Positions 51,426 through 59,484 of a stretch of DNA of 64,000 nucleotides are shown here, one piece after another. The translations under genes and the position numbers were made by a program. The notes beneath the pieces were generated by a model. The model did no database searches, was not told where the DNA came from, and saw nothing but the letters and a program-made list of their open reading frames with translations. The stretch spans positions 31,035 through 95,034 of the forward strand of contig JAGCNL010000044.1 in NCBI GenBank assembly GCA_017645945.1. The letters are read 5' to 3'. Origin of the DNA: Salinivirgaceae bacterium (GTDB lineage: Bacteria > Bacteroidota > Bacteroidia > Bacteroidales > SZUA-534). Each line of letters starts with the position of its first letter. The first letter of the stretch is position 1.

Positions 51426-52652
51426 TCAATCCTTGGCGTACAATTCCAGAATCTTCACAATTGTTTCCGACGCTTTTTCCATGCTCTGAACGGGCACAAA
51501 CTCAAAGCGGCTGTGGAAATTGTGGCCACCGGCGAACAAGTTTGGTGTGGGCAGGCCCATATATGAGAGTCGTGCGCCGTCGGTGCCGCCGCGGATGGGC
51601 TGCACTTTGGGCTCAATGCCGATTTGACGCATAGCTTCAACCGCCGTGTCCACAATATGCATGTGCGGCTCAATCATCTCACGCATGTTGCGGTACTGGT
51701 CGGTTATTTCAATCTTGATGTAGTCGCCACCGTATTCTTTGCAAAGTGCTGCAGCGGAGTCGGTTAGCCATTTTTTCTTTTGCTCGAACAGGTTGGCGTC
51801 GTGGTCGCGGATGAGCACTTCGGCGCTGGCCCGCTCAACATCGCCCTCAACCTTGAAGAAGTGGAAGAATCCCTGATAGCCGTCGGTGTAACGCGGTGTG
51901 GAACTAATTGGCACAGAACCGATTATGCGGCTGATGAGCAAGGTGGCGTTAACCATTTTGTCTTTGGCGCTTCCTGGGTGCACGCTGCGGCCTGTGACGG
52001 TGATTTTCGCGTAAGCGGCGTTGAAATTCTCGTATTCAATCTCGCCAATGCCGCCACCATCAATAGTATAGGCAAAATCAGCGCCGAAACGCTTGACATC
52101 AAATAAGTTAGCTCCGCGACCAATTTCTTCGTCGGGAGTGAACGCGATTTTTATTGTTCCGTGCTTGAAATCGGGATTATTTTGCACGTATTCAACCATT
52201 TGCATGATTGCCGCAACGCCAGCCTTGTCGTCGGCGCCCAAAAGCGTGGTGCCGTCGGTGGTGATGATGTCCTGGCCAACATAATTGCGCAGTTCGGGAA
52301 AGTCGGCGGGCGACATTACAATGTTCTGCGCTTCATTCAGAACAATGTCGCCACCATCGTAATTACTGATAATCTGCGGTTTGACATTTTCCGAAGGCGC
52401 GTCGGGGCTGACATCGATATGCGCGATGAACCCGATGGCGGGCACAGCATACGGCACATTCGACGGGATGGTGGCGAACAGATAGCCGTTGCCATCAATA
52501 TCTATCTTTGTGAGTCCCAAAAAGTTAAGTTCGTCGGCCAGCGATTTTATCAGATTGAACTGCTTGGCAGTGCTCGGACACGTTGTCGAGCGCTCATCCG
52601 ACTGGGTGTCAATCCGCGCATAGCGCATAAATCTTTCGGCAATCTTTTTCAT
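51426..52652 (-). CDS. pepT: Peptidase T (tripeptide aminopeptidase)
   Basis: This 408-residue M20-family di-zinc peptidase removes N-terminal residues from tripeptides. Zinc and catalytic motifs are visible: GFIAHIDVSPD (His/Asp), TLLGADDKAG (bridging Asp), TPDEEIG (catalytic Glu pair), YTIDGGGIGEIEYE and the C-terminal LFAGGHNFHSRFE. The dimerisation lid lies at about 210-320. It starts 12 bases downstream of the M48-type gene and is probably in one operon with it. Confidence 0.95.
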   Translation of the reverse strand: MKKIAERFMRYARIDTQSDERSTTCPSTAKQFNLIKSLADELNFLGLTKIDIDGNGYLFATIPSNVPYAVPAIGFIAHIDVSPDAPSENVKPQIISNYDGGDIVLNEAQNIVMSPADFPELRNYVGQDIITTDGTTLLGADDKAGVAAIMQMVEYVQNNPDFKHGTIKIAFTPDEEIGRGANLFDVKRFGADFAYTIDGGGIGEIEYENFNAAYAKITVTGRSVHPGSAKDKMVNATLLISRIIGSVPISSTPRYTDGYQGFFHFFKVEGDVERASAEVLIRDHDANLFEQKKKWLTDSAAALCKEYGGDYIKIEITDQYRNMREMIEPHMHIVDTAVEAMRQIGIEPKVQPIRGGTDGARLSYMGLPTPNLFAGGHNFHSRFEFVPVQSMEKASETIVKILELYAKD

Positions 52653-52664
52653 AATCGTTGCGTC

Positions 52665-53381
52665 TTATATCTGTATCTTATACTTATTCAATTCTTTATC
52701 CAAGCGTTTCTCGTTTCCGCCAACCAGCGAGTCGAGCAATGCGTGGAACTGCGGTCCGTGGTTCTTGTGAACGGTGTGGCAAAGTTCGTGCAAAATTACA
52801 AAGTCCGACAAATATTCAGGCAGCGTCATCAGGCAGATGTTCAAATTGATGTTGTTCCGTGCCGAGCAACTGCCCCAGCGAGTGTGTACATTCTTGACAT
52901 TCAGTTGGTTGTAACGAAATCCGTGGGCGGCTGCCAATTTTGCCACTCTGTCGGGCAGATAGACTTTGGCTTCGTGCCGCAGCAGTTCTGTCAGAAACAT
53001 ACGGATTTGCCGCTGAACTTGCGCCGAACTGAAGTCGGTGTCGGCTGGGAAGCGCATCTCGTAGCCGCCATCGGCCTTCACAGCCTGCACACAGCGTGTT
53101 TGGCATCGGCGGAACCGAACCATGTGGTATCGCGTGCTGAACGGCCGTTCTTCGTCGTAAATGGTTGATTTCAAGGCAGCATCCATCTGCGGCAGGTGGT
53201 CGGCAATCCAGTCACGCTTCTCAACAGCGAACTGAAAACCGCGGTCGAACGCCATCAGTTGCGGAATAACCACGCGTGGCGGCTCTCCCGGACGGAGTTT
53301 GATTGTGATTCGCCTTGCTTGATGATGTTTTCTGACAACGACTTCCCCAATGCCGTCGAGCGTGTACGATTTACTATTCAT
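52665..53381 (-). CDS. YgjP/SprT-like M48-type metallopeptidase (DUF45)
   Basis: This 238-residue protein has the zinc motif HELCH in DFVILHELCHTVHKNHGPQFHALLDSLV near 195-222. The N-terminal half has the YgjP fold pattern (VVRKHHQARRITIKLRPGEPPRVVIPQ and NVHTRWGSCS). The in vivo substrate is unknown; family members are putative cytosolic peptidases. The SRP RNA gene lies 16 bases upstream, read in the same direction. Confidence 0.9.
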   Translation of the reverse strand: MNSKSYTLDGIGEVVVRKHHQARRITIKLRPGEPPRVVIPQLMAFDRGFQFAVEKRDWIADHLPQMDAALKSTIYDEERPFSTRYHMVRFRRCQTRCVQAVKADGGYEMRFPADTDFSSAQVQRQIRMFLTELLRHEAKVYLPDRVAKLAAAHGFRYNQLNVKNVHTRWGSCSARNNINLNICLMTLPEYLSDFVILHELCHTVHKNHGPQFHALLDSLVGGNEKRLDKELNKYKIQI

Positions 53382-53396
53382 TCGCGCATAAAAAAA

Positions 53397-53493
53397 GGGT
53401 AAGCAACTTATATCGCACCGCTACAACCGCCTACCCTTGCTTCCTTCCAGACCTGGGGGAGTTCAGCAGGAGCTGGTCGTATAAGACTTACCC
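53397..53493 (-). ncRNA. ffs: Signal recognition particle RNA, small bacterial type
   Basis: On the minus strand the RNA begins GGGTAAGTC and ends GACTT-like pairing GCTTACCC, followed by seven T. The apical SRP domain is unmistakable: CCCCCAGGTCTGGAAGGAAG with the GGTCTGGAAGGAAGCAA loops that bind Ffh. It is about 97 bases, the small 4.5S type without an Alu domain. A consensus promoter lies at 53498-53527. It targets signal-peptide-bearing nascent chains to FtsY and SecYEG. Confidence 0.94.
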
Positions 53494-53497
53494 GCGG

Positions 53498-53527
53498 CAA
53501 AAGTAGAAATAATTTGGTTTGGTGCAA
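53498..53527 (-). promoter_or_regulatory. -33/-7 promoter for ffs
   Basis: The minus strand reads TTG (53525-53527), 19 bases, TACTTTTG (53498-53505), with the RNA start about five bases later. Confidence 0.8.
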
Positions 53528-53630
53528 CAATGTGCGAAGGGCAAAACGATGCCGTCAACCAAACGAAACTTGCTAAAATTCAGCATTTCAGCTGATTTGC
53601 GGCTTGAAATTTGATTTTTTCCGCCGTCAG

Positions 53631-53664
53631 TTGATTGTCATGCAACATTATAAGTGTATCTTCG
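53631..53664 (+). promoter_or_regulatory. Likely -33/-7 promoter for porX
   Basis: TTG (53635-53637), 19 bases, TATCTTCG (53657-53664), one mismatch from TAnnTTTG. The leader is about 20 bases to the ATG at 53689. Confidence 0.5.
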
Positions 53665-53688
53665 TTATTTGAAAAAAGACAATTAATT

Positions 53689-55248
53689 ATGCAGAAAGAA
53701 ATCAGCATTCTTTGGGTTGACGATGAAATCGACTTGCTAAAGCCTCACATAATATTCTTGGAATCAAAAGGATACAAGGTTGATACCATTAACAACGGCT
53801 CCGATGCCATTGCGATGGTCCGCAGCAACCAGTACGATATGGTTTTTCTCGACGAGAATATGCCTGGACTGAACGGATTGGAGACTCTGGCGCAAATCAA
53901 GCATATCCGCAACTCGCTGCCAATCATTATGATAACAAAGAGCGAGGAGGAGTTTATTATGGACGAGGCCATCGGGTCGCAAATTGCCGATTACCTGATT
54001 AAGCCCGTCAACCCGATGCAGATTTTGATGACAATCAAAAAGATAACTGACCAACGTCGACTTGTCAGCGCAAAGACCACGATGAACTACCAGTCGCAGT
54101 TCAACGATTTGGGTGTGGAAATCAACAGCGCTGCTACTGCCGACGACTGGAAGACTATCCATAAAAAACTGATTTTCTGGACGTTGGAGTTACAAAAAAA
54201 CAGCGTTGCAAGCATGGAGCAAATTCTGCAAATGCAGAAAAGTGAGGCCGACAAGCGTTTTGTGCGCTACATTGTCACCAACTACGAGTCGTGGTTTGCC
54301 GACCGCAGCAGCGAAGCTCCAATTCTATCGCCTAACGCCTTCAAACATAAGGTTTTCCCGTCTCTGTCGCGCGGCGAACAGGTGGTGGTTGTGGTTATCG
54401 ACAATCTGCGTTTCGACCAGTGGAAGTGCATCGAGCCAATGATTGCACCATACTATAACGTTGATGATGAGGATATTATGTTCAGCATCCTCCCCACAGC
54501 CACGCAATTTGCGCGCAATGCCATGTTTGCAGGACTGATGCCGTCGGAAATCGAAAAACTTCACCCCGACCTTTGGGTAAATGAGGACGAGGAAGGCGCG
54601 AAAAATAATTTCGAGAAGGAACTGCTTCAGAAACAGATGGATAGGATGGGAGTGAAGGCATCGCTTTTCTACGATAAAATTCACAATGTGGAAAAGAGCC
54701 AGAAGCTGTCCAACGATTTGAGCGAGATAATGCGTAATCAACTTTCGGTGCTGATTATCAACTTTGTAGATATGCTGTCGCACTCACGAACTGACATGCA
54801 GATGATTCGCGAACTTGCCGCTGACGAGAAGTCGTACCGCAGCATCACCAAATCGTGGTTCGAGCATAGCACGCTCTTCGAACTGTTGAAAACTCTGGCT
54901 TCGAAGAACATCAAAATCGTCCTGACCACCGACCACGGAACCATCCGCGTCACCAATCCAATCAAGGTCATTGGCGACAAGAATGTATCGTCGAATCTGC
55001 GCTACAAACAAGGCAAGAATCTTGACTACAACCCAAAGGAGGTTTACGAAATCCGTAACCCGCAGACCATCCATCTGCCGCGCATAAATGTCAGTACGTC
55101 ATACATTTTCGCCACTAACACGGATTTCTTCGCCTATCCTAACAACTACAATTATTACGTACAGTACTACCGCAACACCTTCCAGCACGGAGGTATCAGT
55201 ATGGACGAAATGATGGTGCCGTTAGTTACCTTATCACCAAAGAGATGA
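53689..55248 (+). CDS. porX: PorX, response regulator with PglZ/alkaline-phosphatase-like domain (T9SS regulation)
   Basis: This 519-residue protein, the usual length for PorX, has an N-terminal receiver domain: WVDDE acidic pair (11-12), phospho-Asp55 in VFLDENMPG, and Lys105 in DYLIKPVNP. A helical linker follows. The PglZ-type effector begins VVVVIDNLRFDQWKCIEP, with TTDHGT carrying metal ligands and QHGGISMDEMMVPLVTL at the end. PorX, phosphorylated by PorY, controls type IX secretion genes; its PglZ domain hydrolyses phospho-substrates or cyclic oligonucleotides. It fits with the T9SS cargo at 32.6 kb. The ATG at 53689 was preferred over a TTG 54 bases upstream that overlaps the promoter. 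Confidence 0.93.
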   Translation: MQKEISILWVDDEIDLLKPHIIFLESKGYKVDTINNGSDAIAMVRSNQYDMVFLDENMPGLNGLETLAQIKHIRNSLPIIMITKSEEEFIMDEAIGSQIADYLIKPVNPMQILMTIKKITDQRRLVSAKTTMNYQSQFNDLGVEINSAATADDWKTIHKKLIFWTLELQKNSVASMEQILQMQKSEADKRFVRYIVTNYESWFADRSSEAPILSPNAFKHKVFPSLSRGEQVVVVVIDNLRFDQWKCIEPMIAPYYNVDDEDIMFSILPTATQFARNAMFAGLMPSEIEKLHPDLWVNEDEEGAKNNFEKELLQKQMDRMGVKASLFYDKIHNVEKSQKLSNDLSEIMRNQLSVLIINFVDMLSHSRTDMQMIRELAADEKSYRSITKSWFEHSTLFELLKTLASKNIKIVLTTDHGTIRVTNPIKVIGDKNVSSNLRYKQGKNLDYNPKEVYEIRNPQTIHLPRINVSTSYIFATNTDFFAYPNNYNYYVQYYRNTFQHGGISMDEMMVPLVTLSPKR

Positions 55249-55329
55249 GAAAAAAGGAAGGGGTAAGTGGTAAGAGGAGAGAAGTAGTAAACTCTATACC
55301 CCTAAACTCTAAACATTAAACACTAACCC
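55249..55329. repeat. Self-complementary drifting repeats between porX and rimM
   Basis: Purine-rich GGTAAGTGGTAAGAGGAG-like units are followed by CTAAACTCTAAACATTAAAC-like units of the opposite strand bias. It lies between converging genes. No classical terminator is visible. Confidence 0.55.
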
Positions 55330-55845
55330 TTATTCATTCAAGTTCAGCAAACCATCGGGCAGCGACACGCGAACCTGGCGTTTGCGGAAATCTATTTTTG
55401 TCACAAATTCGGGGTGGAAGGGGATGAGCGTTTGTTTCTCGCCAACAACCATAATCGGGTTAATGTTCAGGTTGTCAATCGATTGAATCGCACCGAGGTC
55501 ACCATGCCGTTTGTCGATAACGCTGAAACCGACAAGCGCTGTGGGCGATGCAAATTCATCTTCGGCATTGTCGAGCAGGTCTGGCGACACAAACACTCGG
55601 CAGCCTACAAGTGTTTTGGCGCGCTGCTCGGTGTGGGTGCAGTCGAATTGCACACGGGCGCGCTGGGCGCTGACTGCTTTGGCCTGCTCAATGAAAAAAG
55701 GAACCCGTAGTCCTTCTATTTCAAGAACTACGGGTTCGGTTGTGTCTTCAAGTATTGCGGGATTGTCGAGTTCGACAATTATTTCGCCATTCACACCATG
55801 TGTTTTGACAATTTTGCCTACCTCAACAAAATCCAACGCGTCCAT
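55330..55845 (-). CDS. rimM: Ribosome maturation factor RimM
   Basis: This 171-residue protein assists 30S head assembly and binds S19. FVEVGKIVKTHGVNGEIIVEL is the RimM N-domain start, and the PRC-barrel follows (SVIDKRHGDLGAIQSIDNLNINPIMVV). The start ATG (MDALDF) lies 7 bases after the rpsP stop; the longer open frame upstream is rpsP read in another frame. It forms the usual rpsP-rimM operon. Confidence 0.94.
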   Translation of the reverse strand: MDALDFVEVGKIVKTHGVNGEIIVELDNPAILEDTTEPVVLEIEGLRVPFFIEQAKAVSAQRARVQFDCTHTEQRAKTLVGCRVFVSPDLLDNAEDEFASPTALVGFSVIDKRHGDLGAIQSIDNLNINPIMVVGEKQTLIPFHPEFVTKIDFRKRQVRVSLPDGLLNLNE

Positions 55846-55852
55846 AGACAGA

Positions 55853-56425
55853 TTACTCTGCTGCCGGTGCTTCAGTTGCCTCGGCTGCAGCCTCTTCAGC
55901 AGGTGCTTCTGCTTCAGCGGCAGCTGCTTCAGCCTCTTTAGCGGCTGCTTCGGCGGCTGCTTTAGCCTCAGCTTGCTTCTTTGCAAGTGCCTCAGCTTTA
56001 GCGGCGTTCACCTTGCGCTCTGCCTCAAGACGGTCTTTCTTCGCAGTGTTTGCGTCAGCCTTGATTTTGTCTTTTGCGGCTTGGAGTTTCGATTTCTTGT
56101 CGGCCATCCATTTTTCGAATTTTGCCTCAGCGGCTGCTTCGTCAAATGCGCCTTTCTTAACGCCATCGAGCAGGTGTTTCTTCATCAGAACGCCCTGTTT
56201 CGAAAGGAGTGATTTTGCGGTGTCAGATGGCTGAGCACCAGTTTGTAACCAATAAAGAGCCCGTTCGAAGTTAAGTTCAATAGTAGCAGGATTTGTGTTA
56301 GGATTGTAACTACCCAATCTCTCAATGAACTTACCATCACGTGGTGCCCTGCTATCGGCTACGACAATGTGATAGTAGGCGGCTGCCTTTCTACCATGTC
56401 GTGTCAAGCGAATTCTTACAGACAT
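55853..56425 (-). CDS. rpsP: 30S ribosomal protein S16 with Ala/Glu-rich extension
   Basis: The canonical S16 core is [38 protein letters not shown] through about residue 85. It is followed by about 105 extra residues: a Lys/Ala-rich helical segment, then an Ala/Glu-rich tail ([21 protein letters not shown]). Total length is 190, against about 80-90 in E. coli. Extended S16 tails are common in Bacteroidota. The promoter box TATCTTTG is at 56460-56467. Confidence 0.95.
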   Translation of the reverse strand: MSVRIRLTRHGRKAAAYYHIVVADSRAPRDGKFIERLGSYNPNTNPATIELNFERALYWLQTGAQPSDTAKSLLSKQGVLMKKHLLDGVKKGAFDEAAAEAKFEKWMADKKSKLQAAKDKIKADANTAKKDRLEAERKVNAAKAEALAKKQAEAKAAAEAAAKEAEAAAAEAEAPAEEAAAEATEAPAAE

Positions 56426-56747
56426 AATTTATTGTTATTAAATGTTTAAAAATCGGGCGCAAAGATAGACTTTTTTCGGTTTGCCCGACGGTTTGCCCGA
56501 TGTTTTTTTATGGCATGTTCCAAAACAACTTGCGTTTCCCCTTTCAGGCCGCTGATGGCCTTTTATGTGAAATATTGCGTTTGGGAAACCGAATGGTGAA
56601 TTAAACTGTTTGATGAATAATTCCATTTGCTATCTTTAAAGTCGGTTTTGCGATTCATAATCAATCGTATTTGCAAACCATTGACATATTTATAATTGGC
56701 ATTTGGTAGCACGGGCAACGGTCTGCCAGCCATCAAAATTTTTTACT
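56426..56747. other. Divergent intergenic region, rpsP and serine hydrolase
   Basis: It holds the rpsP -7 box (minus strand TATCTTTG at 56460-56467). A weak hairpin AGGCC/GGCCT near 56548-56562 is followed by TTTT. Imperfect -7-like boxes for the rightward gene are TATCTTTA near 56631 and TATAATTG near 56691. A 62-codon minus-strand frame here shows no family features. Confidence 0.5.
56460..56467 (-). promoter_or_regulatory. -7 element for rpsP-rimM
   Basis: The minus strand reads TATCTTTG; the leader is about 30 bases. No clear -33 box. Confidence 0.55.
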
Positions 56748-57827
56748 ATGAGAATAATTTCGCTTTTCGTTGCGTCGGTAGGAATGCTGCTGATGACGCA
56801 ATCGTGTTCAAATTCCAAAGCCCCGGCTGTGGGCAACGGACAAATGCCACGCGGCGAGGCTCAAGCCGAAATTACAGCTGCCGCCGACGCTCTAATCGCC
56901 TACACCGATACCGTTGAGGGTGTTACGCTGCAAAGTGTGATGATTGCCCAACACGGCAAAGTGATTTACGAAAAATGGGTGAACGGCGGTGCGGCCGACA
57001 CTCCGCACGTGATGCACTCTGTCAGCAAATCGTTTTGCGCGACGGCTGTCGGGATGCTTGTCGATGACGGCAAGTTGAAGGTTACCGACAAGGTTATCAA
57101 TTTCTTCCCCGACCAATTGCCTGCCGAAGTATCGGACAATCTGAAAGCGATGACCATCCGCGACCTACTTACGATGAACTGCGGCCACGAAACTGAACCA
57201 AGCGTGCGCCACAACGGCGACAGCACTGATTGGGTATCGGCATTCCTTGCGCATCCTGTCACCAAACAACCGGGCACTTGGTACTGCTACAATTCAATCG
57301 GCACCTATATGTTGTCGGCCATTGTGCAGAAAGTGTCGGGACAGAAGGTTGTCGATTTTCTCACACCGCGCCTTTTCGAGCCGCTTCATATCGACAAGCC
57401 ACGTTGGGACGAAAGCCCGCAAGGCATCAACTGTGGTGGTTGGGGACTTTTCATCAAGACGGAAGATATGCTTAAGTTCGGTCAGCTCTTTTTGCAGCAA
57501 GGCCAATGGGAAGGCAAGCAACTGTTGAGCCGCGAATGGGTGGCTGAAGCATCGGCTTGCCAGGTGCCGTCTGTTCCTGCAGGCACACGCCCTGACGAAG
57601 TTGAAGCCAAAGGTCTGAACACCGACAACTGCGCGTGGCTGCTTGGCTACGGCTATCAAATGTGGCGCTGTCCTGATAACGCCTATCGTGCCGACGGCGC
57701 CCGCGGGCAATACATTATTGTTATGCCCGACCAGGATGCCGTGATTGCAATAACCGCCGACTCTCCCGATTTGCAGGCGGAATTAAGTAGCATTTACAAA
57801 TATTTGTTTCCGGTGCTGAAGAAGTAA
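56748..57827 (+). CDS. Serine hydrolase, beta-lactamase/class-C PBP-like lipoprotein
   Basis: This protein has 359 residues from ATG MRIISLFVAS. The signal sequence ends MTQSC, a probable lipobox. The class-C serine hydrolase fold shows SVSKS (SxxK nucleophile, HVMHSVSKSFCATAVGMLVDDGKL), the YCYNS segment and GINCGGWGLFIKTEDMLKFGQLFLQQG. The C-terminal GxxG/HxG-like region is ADGARGQYIIVMPDQDAVI. Family members are esterases, D-aminopeptidases or DD-peptidase-like proteins, rarely true beta-lactamases. An ATG 45 bases upstream was rejected because it precedes the signal peptide. It ends at a strong terminator. Confidence 0.9.
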   Translation: MRIISLFVASVGMLLMTQSCSNSKAPAVGNGQMPRGEAQAEITAAADALIAYTDTVEGVTLQSVMIAQHGKVIYEKWVNGGAADTPHVMHSVSKSFCATAVGMLVDDGKLKVTDKVINFFPDQLPAEVSDNLKAMTIRDLLTMNCGHETEPSVRHNGDSTDWVSAFLAHPVTKQPGTWYCYNSIGTYMLSAIVQKVSGQKVVDFLTPRLFEPLHIDKPRWDESPQGINCGGWGLFIKTEDMLKFGQLFLQQGQWEGKQLLSREWVAEASACQVPSVPAGTRPDEVEAKGLNTDNCAWLLGYGYQMWRCPDNAYRADGARGQYIIVMPDQDAVIAITADSPDLQAELSSIYKYLFPVLKK

Positions 57828-57850
57828 GGAATAGAGGAAAGAAAAAATAG

Positions 57851-57879
57851 GGGGCAGTCCAAATGCTTTGGACTGCCCC
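57851..57879. terminator. Bidirectional terminator
   Basis: Perfect 13-base stem GGGGCAGTCCAAA/TTTGGACTGCCCC with a 3-base loop. The minus strand is followed by a T-rich run, the plus strand by TTGTAATTTT. It lies between converging genes. Confidence 0.88.
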
Positions 57880-57909
57880 TTGTAATTTTATTGAAGTTCA
57901 ATTGAATAA

Positions 57910-58236
57910 TCAAATTTGAGACCCCAATTTACTATCTATGCTTGAAAGCCTATAGGACATATTCGAGAACATTTTCGCAAAACTCCAAATAATTAGATTG
58001 AAAATGAATATAAGTAGTCCTACAACAAGTGAAATCCAAGCGGCAATATCATTGTGCTCATCGAAAAAGACAAACATTAAGATTATGCCTATTAAAAGAA
58101 CCAATGAGCCAAACAACAATGTTATTGTTGCAACTGCGTTGGCTGTTTTTTCAGCCCCTGATTTGTTTTCTGTCATTGCAGAGGTTGTTTCTGGTGCGCT
58201 TTGCTGCATTGCAGCCATAAAATCATTTTGTTCCAT
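57910..58236 (-). CDS. Small membrane protein, two TM helices
   Basis: This 108-residue protein is not recognised. A polar N-terminus of about 35 residues (QQSAPETTSAMTENKSGAEK) is followed by two strongly hydrophobic helices (about 37-57 and 65-88) and a short polar tail (SYRLSSIDSKLGSQI). It starts four bases after the stop of the next upstream membrane gene, so the two are co-transcribed. It is more AT-rich than the neighbours. Confidence 0.7.
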   Translation of the reverse strand: MEQNDFMAAMQQSAPETTSAMTENKSGAEKTANAVATITLLFGSLVLLIGIILMFVFFDEHNDIAAWISLVVGLLIFIFNLIIWSFAKMFSNMSYRLSSIDSKLGSQI

Positions 58237-58240
58237 ATCG

Positions 58241-58822
58241 TTACTTATTATATTTTGAGAAAAAGAAGAAGAAGACTGAATATAATGCGTATATGAATAT
58301 ATTAATAATGTATATCATTTTGCTTATAACCACAATTTTAGATGGTATATTAAATAATATCATTGTCGTGAACCCTATACTATACAGTAATAACAGTATT
58401 CCTAAAGCCTTTGCTAATGTGTTAATTAGTTTTTTGTTAAAAAACTTTGATAATCGAAGGAATACAACTCCAAGTCCTACACTACCTATTACTGTTAGAT
58501 AAGACCTTATTTGCATTGCTCGCAGAAAAAAAGTTAAATTCATTTCATTATACTGAACAGTATTGGATATTACGATGGCAAAAATGATAACCGCAGAAAA
58601 AGCGATACCTAAAATAGACGGTAATTTCAAGGAAGAGCCTTTAACACTTTTGATTGCTATGATACCAAACCATAATGATATAGAAACATATAATGCAATG
58701 GTGAATCCAAATACAATGTGAGCTAATATGGGATTACGAACACAAAATGATGCAACATATAATGGTGTTGTTAAAAGTGCTATGCACGATACGATTTTAG
58801 AATAGTTAAACAATTTATCCAT
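58241..58822 (-). CDS. Polytopic membrane protein of unknown function
   Basis: This 193-residue protein has about six hydrophobic helices (for example IVFGFTIALYVSISLWFGIIAI, ILGIAFSAVIIFAIVIS, ALGILLLLYSIGFTTMILF) and a Lys-rich end. It is strikingly AT-rich, unlike most genes here, suggesting recent acquisition or relaxed selection. It is upstream of the two-TM protein in the same operon. No family recognised. Confidence 0.7.
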   Translation of the reverse strand: MDKLFNYSKIVSCIALLTTPLYVASFCVRNPILAHIVFGFTIALYVSISLWFGIIAIKSVKGSSLKLPSILGIAFSAVIIFAIVISNTVQYNEMNLTFFLRAMQIRSYLTVIGSVGLGVVFLRLSKFFNKKLINTLAKALGILLLLYSIGFTTMILFNIPSKIVVISKMIYIINIFIYALYSVFFFFFSKYNK

Positions 58823-58904
58823 AACAATTACTATTTTCTCAAAAATAAAGTATAAACATCTCTTTCATTGAATATTACATTTCCAAAACGGACACAAAAC
58901 GGTC

Positions 58905-59141
58905 TTATTTGGTAATGTCGGGCAGGTTTAGAAATTTGGAATAATATTGGAACAGGTCAACGTTCAAGGCTTGGGAGATCAGCAGAATTTGGTTGGCGTC
59001 AATTGTTTTCTTCTTGTAAATCTTGCTGATGGCTGGTGGACAGACACAAATACGTTCGGCAAGCCATTTGTTTGTTCTGCCTTGCTCGCGCATTATGCTT
59101 TCAATGATTTTTCCGATGTGTATTTCGTTTTGGTGGTCCAT
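58905..59141 (-). CDS. XRE-family helix-turn-helix protein
   Basis: This protein has 78 residues from ATG MDHQNEIHIGK. It is a single HTH domain: IIESIMREQGRTNKWLAERICVCPPAISKIYKKKTIDANQ fits Cro/C1 helices 1-4, and LLISQALNVDLFQYYSKF is helix 5. It resembles the small stand-alone regulators of Bacteroidota. It reads toward the AT-rich membrane genes. A consensus promoter lies 240 bases upstream and leaves a long structured leader. An ATG 66 bases upstream is in frame but falls in that leader. Confidence 0.85.
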   Translation of the reverse strand: MDHQNEIHIGKIIESIMREQGRTNKWLAERICVCPPAISKIYKKKTIDANQILLISQALNVDLFQYYSKFLNLPDITK

Positions 59142-59202
59142 AAAAAAAGCGTCAGCCGATTTCGTTTTCCGCTTACGATTGTTGAGGCATCGCCAAACGC
59201 CC

Positions 59203-59269
59203 ACCATAGTATAAGCCCGAAACGGCTCACGCTATAAGCGTGAACACCGCTTTGCTTATCCACTATGGT
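59203..59269. repeat. 67-base inverted-repeat element in the XRE leader
   Basis: ACCATAGT-ATAAGC (59203-59216) pairs with GCTTAT-CC-ACTATGGT (59254-59269), with a 2-base bulge. Inside, CGG/CCG pairs, and CACGC-TATAA-GCGTG (59228-59242) forms a perfect hairpin. It can form a cruciform or an RNA stem with internal loops. It could be a regulatory leader structure or a miniature mobile element. No second copy is seen in the window. Confidence 0.65.
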
Positions 59270-59381
59270 TTTAAATTTTGGCGATTTTCAACTATCGGGA
59301 ATAAGTGTCTAAAAATCTATATGTTAAATCAATCTATCTGTCCGTTAAAATCGTTTTAGTTTGTGTTTAAACAAAAGTAAG

Positions 59382-59411
59382 AAAAATATAATTGCCGAAT
59401 TATAATCGCAA
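59382..59411 (-). promoter_or_regulatory. -33/-7 promoter for the XRE gene or a leader RNA
   Basis: The minus strand reads TTG (59409-59411), 19 bases, TACTTTTG (59382-59389). The start is near 59377, about 235 bases before the XRE ATG. Confidence 0.65.
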
Positions 59412-59484
59412 ATTATTGCCATTTATTGCGGTTTGGACTTTCAAAAAGGTGATTTCTGAAGAAACGAATCATCCCTAATATTGC

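Noticed and set aside
52161..53168. 335-codon plus-strand open frame
   Set aside because: Lies across pepT and the YgjP-type gene, both with full catalytic motifs on the other strand.
55511..56212. 233-codon plus-strand frame rich in Cys, Ser and Phe
   Set aside because: Mirror of rpsP and rimM; the Ala/Glu-coding repeats give Cys/Phe/Ser-rich text on the other strand.
56438..56626. 62-codon minus-strand frame upstream of rpsP
   Set aside because: Covers the rpsP promoter box and has no recognisable features; likely chance.
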